A stretch of DNA of 64,000 bases, from NCBI GenBank assembly GCA_963693315.1, contig OY856186.1, positions 85,298,759 through 85,362,758 on the forward strand, given 5' to 3'. Under the pieces are notes generated by a model. The model was not told the DNA's origin. It searched no databases and was given only the letters and a program-made list of their open reading frames with translations. The translations under genes and the position numbers were made by a program. This DNA comes from Diogma glabrata (taxonomy: Eukaryota; Arthropoda; Insecta; Diptera; Cylindrotomidae). This document shows positions 1 through 7,651 of this stretch, one piece after another; position 1 is the first letter of the stretch; every line of letters starts with the position of its first letter.

Positions 1-1509
1 TAAATCATCCATTACAATATTGGCCAATATAGGAGATAAAGGATTTCCCATAGCACAACCGAATTTTTGTCTATAAAAAATATTTTGGTATTTAAAATAA
101 TTACATTTAATTACACAGAAGTTTATAATATTAAGAAATGTATCCTTGGGTATATTAGTGAATGTTTCTATCAAGGGCCAATTTTTATTTATAATTTGAA
201 TCACCAGATCTATGGGGATGTTTGTGAATAGGCTTATGACGTCGAACGAGATAAATTTATGATTGACAGGAACTTTGACGGTTGAAATAAATTTTTTAAA
301 ATCATACGAATTTTGAATATTTATGTTATCTTTATCAATTATATTAGATAATATGTTTCCTATGTATTTGGATAGATTGTATGAAGGTGAGTTTATTGAT
401 GATACTATAGGTCGGAGTGGAAATCCTTCTTTGTGACATTTTGGGTTACCATATATTCTTGGACAATTAGCGTTGTTAGTGTATAATTGTTTTTTGGTTT
501 TTAAATCAATATATCCAGTACCTTTATTGTATAGAAGATTGACTAATTTATTATTTTCATTTTGGAGTGTGTTTGTAGGATCAGATCTTATGATAGTGTA
601 AGTTTCATTATCGTTCAGTAAATTTTTTATTTTTTGATCATAATCACTTCTAGACATTGCAACTGTAATGTTGCCTTTGTCAGAAGAGGTAATAATGATG
701 TCTTGGTTGTTTTTCAAATATTCTCTAGTCAATTTATATAGATGAAGGATATGTCGTTTAGTTTTATCAAATTCATTCATATTTTTAATTTTTAGAAAAT
801 TTGAGAAAATGTTGATGGCATTATTACGTAAAATGTTTTGTGTATTTGTGTCTTGTACTGTTAGTATGATATATTCTACATCTGATACTATTTCTTTTAT
901 TGGAATTAATTTTGGTGGGACTGGAATTGAAAACTTTGGACCAAGGCTAGTCAAAGCTTGGACTTCGTAAGGGATAACTTTGTTTGTGAGATTTTTGAAA
1001 TAATTTTCGTTGAAATTTAAGTTAATTGACATTGCTTGTTGTCTGGATAAGTGATCAAATTTATTTTTGTGTTTAAGATTGTAATATTGATATTTGGAAA
1101 GAAAAAATATATTTTGAAATCTATAAAATTCATTGATAATCTGACAATCAAACGGGTTATTATTGTGTATATCATTTCTTAATTTTCTAATAGACTTTTC
1201 AATGATTGTTATATTGTTGATAATGAAATTAATTTCTAAATTTAATAAACTCTTTCTTGTTCGTGCTAACTGATATTTTACCTGGTTTTTTAATTTATAT
1301 GTATTGCCAATAATATTGTTAAAGATGGAGGTTCCATTAATAATATTTTGTGGAAAAATGTTGTGACTACGGCACCTTAGTAAAAATACTAGCTGAGATC
1401 TGTTGTTTGCTAGTTTGAGAATAGTATTGGAATAACTTTTGCAGCATTTTACAAGATTGCTGTTGTTTGTTTGGTGCAGCCGTTGATAAAATGTGATTTG
1501 TTGATTCAT
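1..1509 (-). CDS. Penelope-like element reverse transcriptase, N-terminal 503 codons, open, runs off left edge
   Basis: Reading the minus strand from an ATG at 1509 gives 503 codons without a stop up to window base 1, so the gene continues to the left. The product starts MNQQITFYQRLHQ and has a long Asn/Lys-rich N-terminal region, then the DKG motif typical of Penelope-like RTs (SSDKGNITV, DKGN codons at 681-670), then RT core blocks ending in the GNPLSPILANIV motif near base 20. The YVDD block and the GIY-YIG domain would lie outside the window; both are present in the head-to-head copy at 1871-3505. Bases 1-576 are the reverse complement of 1871-2446 with no difference noticed by eye. PLE RTs are known to prime on chromosomal ends or nuclease cuts. 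The intact frame suggests a young, possibly active copy. Start choice: first in-frame ATG after the terminal repeat and an 86-bp leader. Confidence 0.88.
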   Translation of the reverse strand, partial: MNQQITFYQRLHQTNNSNLVKCCKSYSNTILKLANNRSQLVFLLRCRSHNIFPQNIINGTSIFNNIIGNTYKLKNQVKYQLARTRKSLLNLEINFIINNITIIEKSIRKLRNDIHNNNPFDCQIINEFYRFQNIFFLSKYQYYNLKHKNKFDHLSRQQAMSINLNFNENYFKNLTNKVIPYEVQALTSLGPKFSIPVPPKLIPIKEIVSDVEYIILTVQDTNTQNILRNNAINIFSNFLKIKNMNEFDKTKRHILHLYKLTREYLKNNQDIIITSSDKGNITVAMSRSDYDQKIKNLLNDNETYTIIRSDPTNTLQNENNKLVNLLYNKGTGYIDLKTKKQLYTNNANCPRIYGNPKCHKEGFPLRPIVSSINSPSYNLSKYIGNILSNIIDKDNINIQNSYDFKKFISTVKVPVNHKFISFDVISLFTNIPIDLVIQIINKNWPLIETFTNIPKDTFLNIINFCVIKCNYFKYQNIFYRQKFGCAMGNPLSPILANIVMDDL

Positions 1510-1595
1510 GTTTCTTTGATGAATACTAGACAAATCAGCAAATATTGGTTAAACAGTCGTCGATGACGTTGACGTTGATGACCCTTATAATAATG
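1510..1595 (-). other. 5' leader of the minus-strand Penelope-like element
   Basis: This short segment lies between the terminal repeat (1596-1825) and the ATG at 1509. It carries no ORF. Its sequence is not repeated after the plus-strand terminal repeat, so it marks where the two terminal repeats stop matching (1595/4625). Confidence 0.6.
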
Positions 1596-1815
1596 AGTAG
1601 TTTGGTTTGATTTTTTCACCGTAATTTAAACTTTAGTTTGGTTAAAATTGTTTGGGTTCTTCGGTGCTAATGGTTAGTTTTTTGTTGTTTAATAAAACAT
1701 AATGTATTTTATTAAATTTGCGAGATGTTATTTATTGATTTTAATTATTTTGTCCTAATTAATTTCGTTTGCTATATTTGCAAACTTCTTCAGAGGAATT
1801 ACTGTTTAATTACAA

Positions 1816-1825
<10 letters not shown>
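1596..1825 (-). repeat. Penelope pseudo-LTR, minus-strand copy (inverted match of 4395-4624)
   Basis: Position x here pairs with 6220-x in the plus-strand copy. The match was read by eye through the whole segment and stops at 1595/4625. On the minus strand it precedes the intact RT ORF, as a 5' pseudo-LTR does in Penelope-like elements, and it contains the hammerhead-like core at 1753-1797. Confidence 0.85.
1753..1797 (-). ncRNA. Candidate minimal type I hammerhead ribozyme (minus copy)
   Basis: Same sequence as the plus-strand motif at 4423-4467: stem I TCCT/AGGA, core CTGAAGA, stem II GTTTGC/GCAAAC, then GAAA and a 2-bp stem III. Hammerhead motifs with a very short helix III are known in the terminal repeats of Penelope-like elements. 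Activity is inferred. One extra A sits between the core and stem II. Confidence 0.6.

Positions 1826-1870
<45 letters not shown>
1820..1870 (+). repeat. Poly-T tract (51 bp) at the head-to-head Penelope junction
   Basis: An uninterrupted run of 51 T separates the inverted terminal repeat from the 5'-truncated plus-strand copy. Read in frame it gives a run of Phe that is fused to the RT ORF by chance; it is not part of the protein. The plus-strand terminal repeat starts with a short A6T6 stretch (4395-4406), so the junction probably grew from an A/T homopolymer. Confidence 0.9.
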
Positions 1871-1875
<5 letters not shown>

Positions 1876-3505
1876 CACACTCCAAAATGAAAATAATAAA
1901 TTAGTCAATCTTCTATACAATAAAGGTACTGGATATATTGATTTAAAAACCAAAAAACAATTATACACTAACAACGCTAATTGTCCAAGAATATATGGTA
2001 ACCCAAAATGTCACAAAGAAGGATTTCCACTCCGACCTATAGTATCATCAATAAACTCACCTTCATACAATCTATCCAAATACATAGGAAACATATTATC
2101 TAATATAATTGATAAAGATAACATAAATATTCAAAATTCGTATGATTTTAAAAAATTTATTTCAACCGTCAAAGTTCCTGTCAATCATAAATTTATCTCG
2201 TTCGACGTCATAAGCCTATTCACAAACATCCCCATAGATCTGGTGATTCAAATTATAAATAAAAATTGGCCCTTGATAGAAACATTCACTAATATACCCA
2301 AGGATACATTTCTTAATATTATAAACTTCTGTGTAATTAAATGTAATTATTTTAAATACCAAAATATTTTTTATAGACAAAAATTCGGTTGTGCTATGGG
2401 AAATCCTTTATCTCCTATATTGGCCAATATTGTAATGGATGATTTAATAAAAGAAACAATACATAAAATCGATATCCCCATTCCGTTTTTCAAAAAATAT
2501 GTTGATGACTGTATAAGTATGCTTCTAGAACACCATATTAATACTGTATTAAATAGTTTAAATTCATATCATCATAAATTACAATTTACTTTTGAAATAG
2601 AGAAAAACAATCAATTACCATTCCTGGATGTTTTACTAATTAAAAATTCAGATAATGATAATATAATAACAAATTGGTATCAGAAACCTACTTCCACAGA
2701 TCGACTATTAAATTATCACTCATATCATGCATTTAAATACAAAAAAGCTACCATCTCAGGATTACTTCATAGAGTATTTACATTAAGTGACCAATCTTTC
2801 TGGAATCAAAACATCGAAATAATCAAAAAGATTTTAACCAAAAATAATTATCCTACCAGCTTGATTGATATGATGATCGGTAATAAGCTTCGGTTTCTCA
2901 ATGGTGAACTAATAAGAATTGTTATTACCCCTCCACCCGAAGATAATAACAACAAACAATTTTGCAGTATGCTGTACATTCAAGGTCTTTCGGAAAACCT
3001 TAATAAAATGTTTAAAAACAATAACATCAACACACACATTACTTTCAAAAATCATATAAAGTTAGATTCTGTCTTCAGTCATATAAAAGATAAAATCCCT
3101 CCATTACAACAATCTAACGTCATATATAACATTCCGTGTTTGGATTGTGTTGGTAACTATGTCGGTCAAACAGGAAGGCATTTGAGTGACCGTATCAAAG
3201 ATCACGAAAGAGATTCCAGACCGAAACCATCAACTCCTTCCTCGTCTCTTTCCACACTACCAATAAACAATATGACATCACCCAACTCTCCATTCAAATC
3301 TGCACTTGCATCTCATGCAAGAGAAAAACAACACAAATTTGACTTTAGCAACTACAAAATACTAGGTAAACAGTCCAATTTTAAGAAACGATTAATATTA
3401 GAAGCTTGCCACATATTAACCCAAAATAATGCCGTTAATCTACGTAGTGACACGGATAATCTATCCACCATATATTCTGCTATTCTATCTGTTCAAGGAC
3501 AATAA
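1871..3505 (+). pseudogene. Penelope-like element RT (C-terminal part) with GIY-YIG endonuclease, 5'-truncated copy
   Basis: The real element sequence begins at TNTLQNENN (1871). The upstream poly-Phe codons from 1769 come from inverted terminal repeat plus T tract. Domains in order: RT blocks with the GNPLSPILANIVMDD motif (about 2398-2440), catalytic YVDD (2498-2509), RT thumb region with QLPFLDVLLI, then a C-terminal GIY-YIG nuclease (YNIPC..C..NYVGQTGR near 3124-3180, with later candidate catalytic Glu in LILEACH and Asn in AVNLRSD). The frame is open to TAA at 3505. It lacks the N-terminal region including the DKG motif, which is present in the minus-strand copy, so it cannot make the complete enzyme. 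Family: Penelope-like retroelement, GIY-YIG positive. Confidence 0.9.
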
Positions 3506-4394
3506 CAAGACATGAAATTAAGTCATAAAAACAAAACACATATATAAACATAACATCAATAATTTTAGACATTCTTTGATCTATTTATTTTCAATCTATT
3601 CATTACAATCATTTACATTAATTTTTAGAAAATTCGGTTAACTAGATCTTTATAAAATAAAAAGAATTTTTCTACTCAATTTCATTTTACTGAAAGCAAT
3701 AACTAAAAACACTTGACAACAATTCAATTATTTACATATAGCTTTTTATCTGCTTTTTACTTAACAATATTTCATTAATAAAATAATTCGAACACTCACA
3801 TAAATATTAGAATTTGGCAAAACACAATTAACTGATTAAGAATTCTTTAGTCTGATTCAAAATACATAAATGAAAATAACGATTTTTAAGTTGATTTTGT
3901 TGGTTGGAATCTCAATTAACAGAAAGATATGGTAACAATAACATATCTAAATTGACAAACTAATACAATTTTCACTGGATAAAAATGAATGCCATCTCTT
4001 TTTTAACCATCGAGTAATTATTGAGCAAAACATATTACAAAATTGTAGTAATTCAAACCGATAAACAAGCTATACTATCCCAATAATTAGTCATTAACGC
4101 GTATTTAATAATTGTCAAATTTACAAGTCATTCTTCCTTTTAAAAAATAAGAATCCATTATAAATTGAAAAAACCCAACATAGTATAAATAAAATATAAT
4201 TAAAAATTTTACAGATTTCTGACAATTAAATAGCTAATTTTTTTAAATTTTTAAACTATCTCATAAAACTTAATGTTTTTTGTTGTGCATTTTGTGTTGT
4301 ATTTTATAATACAACATAAATATATTATTTTTAAGGATTTTAAATGTAAGTAATTTATCTATTAATTAATGTGTAAAAACTTTTGCTAAAGGAT
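3506..4394 (+). other. 3' UTR of the plus-strand Penelope-like copy
   Basis: AT-rich sequence without a credible ORF between the RT/GIY-YIG stop codon and the terminal repeat. It was not seen elsewhere in the window. Confidence 0.6.
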
Positions 4395-4624
4395 AAAAAA
4401 TTTTTTGTAATTAAACAGTAATTCCTCTGAAGAAGTTTGCAAATATAGCAAACGAAATTAATTAGGACAAAATAATTAAAATCAATAAATAACATCTCGC
4501 AAATTTAATAAAATACATTATGTTTTATTAAACAACAAAAAACTAACCATTAGCACCGAAGAACCCAAACAATTTTAACCAAACTAAAGTTTAAATTACG
4601 GTGAAAAAATCAAACCAAACTACT
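4395..4624 (+). repeat. Penelope pseudo-LTR, plus-strand 3' copy
   Basis: Inverted match of 1596-1825, ending abruptly at CAAACTACT (4624), one base before the gypsy LTR sequence. It carries the hammerhead-like motif at 4423-4467. Confidence 0.85.
4423..4467 (+). ncRNA. Candidate minimal type I hammerhead ribozyme
   Basis: Stem I is TCCT (4423-4426) with AGGA (4464-4467). The conserved core CTGAAGA (CUGANGA) is 4427-4433. Stem II is GTTTGC (4435-4440) with GCAAAC (4448-4453) around a 7-nt loop, followed by GAAA (4454-4457). A 2-bp stem III (AT/AT) leads to T4463, after which cleavage is expected. The only deviation is an extra A4434 between core and stem II. Such ribozymes are known from Penelope-like elements; self-cleavage here is inferred. 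Confidence 0.65.
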
Positions 4625-4625
4625 A

Positions 4626-5233
4626 TGTAAAATTATGTTTATAGGTTTATTTACCTATCGTGGAATTTAAATTGTGAAAATAAAAGTTGTAACTGCTGAT
4701 TTACGGAAATATTGTTTTTTGTTTTGTTTACTTACTTTAACTAAAAAATAAATTTTTTGAAGTAAACAAACAAAAAAGCAAACAATTTTTGTTTTCACAA
4801 TGATGTTTGTTTTTCTTTGTTTTAAAAATTGTTCAAGAATTATGTTATGATGATATTTCATAACATAAAGCTTGAACAAGATTTCTTGTTTAAGATGTAT
4901 GTACACGGAAACGTGTGATGAGGAATTTTTGGATATATATAATAAGAAATTTTCAGAAGATAGAATAAGTATAATTTTATATCTAAAAAGTATAGTAAGG
5001 TACTTCAGGAGAAAACATTATTTCATATAGAAATTTATAATAAAATTAAAAAGGAACTATAAAATTTGGGAGTTTTATTTCGACAATAATAAGAGGTATG
5101 TTCAAGAGGTCTAAAGGCCACCGAGCCTATGATTTGGTATGACCCTGTAGAGGTCTCCCTACTTTTGTTACATATGCTTTTATTTTAGCAGATACGTAGG
5201 GCGTTAGTAAGGAGAACGTCCAGACGTAGTTTA
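4626..5233 (+). repeat. 5' LTR of the gypsy element (possibly truncated at its left end)
   Basis: Starts TGTAAAATTATG and ends GTAGTTTA directly before a TGG primer site. It contains a TATA-like stretch (GGATATATATAATAAG, 4932-4947) as a possible promoter. The right boundary is firm. The left boundary is only where identity with the 3' LTR begins, next to the Penelope end, and may be a truncation. Confidence 0.85.
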
Positions 5234-5250
5234 TGGCGACCTAAAAAGCG
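5234..5250 (+). other. Primer binding site, tRNA-Arg-like
   Basis: TGGCGACC directly follows the 5' LTR and is complementary to a tRNA 3' end (…GGTCGCCA). The Drosophila 412 and mdg1 elements use tRNA-Arg with the same first eight bases (from memory). Complementarity beyond eight bases could not be assessed. Confidence 0.6.
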
Positions 5251-5332
5251 AACGGACCAACGAGAATTTTCAACAAAAGCAGCAGATTGACGAGTCGAAA
5301 GCACCTAAGCAGCATTAATTCAACATATTCTG

Positions 5333-5650
5333 ATGTCGGTTCAGCAAAAGATACCTTTGGCAGAATTACTGAAGGACCCGAAAGTGGGACCACGGCCCAT
5401 TACGATAGAAGAGTATAAGCGACGGATCAGAAAACCGGAAGCAATCAGAACCGAAGTAGTGATTAAGCAAAAAAAACCACGTAGAGGAACGGAGGCAGCT
5501 ATTCGCGAGAGCATAGCTGAAGCTTATAGGATCTTACATGTAACGACTGGAGCACAGCGGGAAATATTTTTGCAAAAGATAAGATCGTTAAGGCAACAGA
5601 AGAAAGAAGTAAGGAGATATAAGAAAATGCTGAAGAATGAAAAGCGTTAG
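5333..5650 (+). CDS. Small basic ORF upstream of gag, unknown function (105 aa)
   Basis: ATG at 5333 opens a 105-aa frame (MSVQQKIPLAELLKDPKVGPRP…) in the gypsy leader between the primer site and gag. The product is rich in Lys and Arg. The C-terminal half looks helical (QREIFLQKIRSLRQQKKEVRRYKKM), with a possible RNA-binding or coiled-coil character. No family was recognised and no catalytic motif is seen. It is separated from gag by about 125 bp that include a T-rich run. In a full-length RNA it would be the first ORF, so it could act on translation of gag or be packaged. It could also be a detached N-terminal part of Gag; it has a different reading phase (5333 is frame 2, gag frame 0). Confidence 0.55.
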   Translation: MSVQQKIPLAELLKDPKVGPRPITIEEYKRRIRKPEAIRTEVVIKQKKPRRGTEAAIRESIAEAYRILHVTTGAQREIFLQKIRSLRQQKKEVRRYKKMLKNEKR

Positions 5651-5777
5651 CAATATTAGAAATAGATAAATATAAGTTAGATTAGAAAGAATTTTTTTTT
5701 TTTTTTTATTTTTGTAACAGACCAAAATATATATAGAGAAAGATAAATTACATTTTTTTATTTATTTTTAAATTTTG

Positions 5778-6917
5778 ATGGATACATTGATTAGGGCTGA
5801 AAAATTGATTAAAGAGGTTTGTGTCATCGAGTCAATTTTAAAAGAAGACAAAACTGTAACACCGCATGTGTTAGAGAAATTCTCTGAAGATTTAGAAGGA
5901 TTAAGGGATAAATTTGGGGATTTATCCAAGACTTTAATTCTCGAACTTGATAGTGCCGAATTTGATAAACTAAAGAAGCGGTTCACTACAAGCTTCAGAT
6001 CGGTGAAGCAATTATTATCTGAATATTCGATAAAGTCTAGTGAAAGTGCAAAAATGTCTAGTTTCGATATTGTTGCTACTTACAAACTGATTCCTCAGTT
6101 TGAAGGCAAAAACACAGAGGTAGAAAATTTTCTAAACTTAGTTAAGTTTCTACACGATACTTTGAGGGACCAGGTGGAAAAATCGAAGTTAATAGACTTC
6201 ATTTTTCAAACCAAGTTATCGGAAAAAGCAAAAATTTCACTAGCTGCGTATAAAAAACCCAACTCTTTGGAAGAGTTTACAACCTTATTTAAAACTGCTT
6301 TTAAAAGTCGTGTTTCAGCTTCAAAGATACATGCTGAATTATCGAATGTCAGACAAGCGAATTTGTCTGCAGACCAGTATGGTCACAAGATAGAAAGTTT
6401 AATTGCAAAACTCAACGCGGTTCAAATCGCAGAAAAGGGCGAAACGAACAGGGACATAATCTCAGACTTAAACAACCAGATAGGGTTGAACATTTTTAAG
6501 TCAGGGTTAAATGAGCCACTGAGAACAACGATAAACGCGTCGCGGCCATGTAGCTTAAAGGATGCTATTGAGTTGGCAAGAGAGATAGATGACCAAAACC
6601 AAGCCCAGGTATTGAATTATGGAACTAGGTTCCAGAAAAATAAGAATTATAATAGGAATAATTTCCATCAAAGAGAAGTAGTAAATAGGAATTTTAATCC
6701 CAGAAGAGGATATAATAATTTTAATAATAATAATTTCAATAAAAATTATAATAATAATAATAATAATAAAGGAAGGTCTGATACTTACCGTAATAATAGT
6801 TACAATAATACAAGTGGTAATAAGAATAGAAATAGGAGAATTAATGTAGTTAGCTCGGGAAACGACGAGTTAGTCTCCGAAGAAGTGGTTTCGAGAGGCT
6901 CAGAGAGTCAAGAATAG
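5778..6917 (+). CDS. gag: Gag-like protein of the gypsy element (379 aa), no zinc knuckle
   Basis: The ATG at 5778 (MDTLIRAEKLIKEV) is chosen over the TTG before it. Residues about 1-90 form a helical/coiled-coil N-terminal region. A capsid-like region follows (about 95-285: KLIPQFEGKNTEVENFL…FKSGLNEPLRTTINASRP…AIELAREID), matching the general pattern of Ty3/gypsy Gag. The C-terminal tail is extremely rich in Asn, Arg and Tyr and has no CX2CX4HX4C knuckle, so RNA binding is presumably carried by the basic tail. The gene ends with TAG at 6917 and overlaps the pol frame by 64 bases containing the slippery heptamer GGGAAAC. It would form the virus-like particle in the cytoplasm. Confidence 0.85.
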   Translation: MDTLIRAEKLIKEVCVIESILKEDKTVTPHVLEKFSEDLEGLRDKFGDLSKTLILELDSAEFDKLKKRFTTSFRSVKQLLSEYSIKSSESAKMSSFDIVATYKLIPQFEGKNTEVENFLNLVKFLHDTLRDQVEKSKLIDFIFQTKLSEKAKISLAAYKKPNSLEEFTTLFKTAFKSRVSASKIHAELSNVRQANLSADQYGHKIESLIAKLNAVQIAEKGETNRDIISDLNNQIGLNIFKSGLNEPLRTTINASRPCSLKDAIELAREIDDQNQAQVLNYGTRFQKNKNYNRNNFHQREVVNRNFNPRRGYNNFNNNNFNKNYNNNNNNKGRSDTYRNNSYNNTSGNKNRNRRINVVSSGNDELVSEEVVSRGSESQE

Positions 6918-7651
6918 TAGATTTTAATGATAATAAAGAACCACTAAAAATTTTTAATATAGGGAGTAGCACATCAAATTTTGTAATCACAAAGACTAAC
7001 ATAACGGGAAAAATGGTATCATTTTTGATTGATACGGGAGCGGATATTTCGCTCATTAAAGAAAATGTAATCAGCAGGGATATAGAGCTGATAGATGAAC
7101 GGTGTAAGATTATTGGTGTAACGAAAGAGGAGTCACATACATTAGGGATGACGACAGTAAGAATAAATTTTGATGATGTAGAAGTGGTTCAGAAATTACA
7201 TGTGGTGAACGAAGAATTTCCGATAGGCACGGACGGAATTCTTGGCAGAGATTTTTTGAAAAGGAACTTATGTATCATTGACTATGAGACATTTACATTG
7301 TCAATTTATGTGAACGGCAAAGAAATTTTTGTTCCAATGAAGACGAAGTTACCAGAGAATAATAGATTTGTGATACCAGCACGAACTCAGATAATTAAAG
7401 CTATGGACATGAGCGTTGCTGAGGATAGTGTGATACTTAACGAGGAGCTACAAGAGGGTGTATTTATTGCCAATTCCTTAGTTCCATCAAAAGGAATTGT
7501 GCATGTAAAAATTGTAAATACCTTAGACAGAGATGTAATAGTAGAAAATTTTTCACCAAAGATGACACCATTACGTGACTATTACGTGATCAACACTTTC
7601 AAGAAGAAAAACGTCATGAAGTCAGATAAAGAAGAAAGGTATAAGAGGTAA
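6854..7651 (+). CDS. pol: Pol N-terminal part: retropepsin-like aspartic protease, ends in in-frame TAA
   Basis: Open in frame 2 from 6854 (after TAG 6851-6853), so it is expressed by -1 frameshift rather than from its internal ATG at 7013. The active-site motif is FLIDTGADISLI (about 7020-7055), and the second conserved block is GTDGILGRDFLKRN (about 7229-7265), as in retropepsins of Ty3/gypsy elements. It would cleave the Gag-Pol polyprotein in the particle. The frame stops at TAA 7649-7651, after KERYKR, and resumes in the same frame in the RT. The stop is either a single lesion or a readthrough site. Confidence 0.82.
   Translation, partial: LGKRRVSLRRSGFERLRESRIVDFNDNKEPLKIFNIGSSTSNFVITKTNITGKMVSFLIDTGADISLIKENVISRDIELIDERCKIIGVTKEESHTLGMTTVRINFDDVEVVQKLHVVNEEFPIGTDGILGRDFLKRNLCIIDYETFTLSIYVNGKEIFVPMKTKLPENNRFVIPARTQIIKAMDMSVAEDSVILNEELQEGVFIANSLVPSKGIVHVKIVNTLDRDVIVENFSPKMTPLRDYYVINTFKKKNVMKSDKEERYKR
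6857..6863 (+). promoter_or_regulatory. -1 ribosomal frameshift site GGGAAAC (gag to pol)
   Basis: In the gag frame the codons read …TCG GGA AAC, so the heptamer G GGA AAC fits the canonical X XXY YYZ slippery pattern. The pol frame (-1) is open only from 6854, and gag stops at 6917. A stem-loop follows: CTCCGAA (6875-6881) pairs with TTCGAGAG (6890-6897) with one bulged A and an 8-nt loop, 11 nt after the heptamer, where a stimulatory structure is expected. Confidence 0.8.

Noticed and set aside
4667..4906. 79-codon minus frame, repeated identically at 11210-11449
   Set aside because: It lies inside the two gypsy LTRs and is identical only because the LTRs are.
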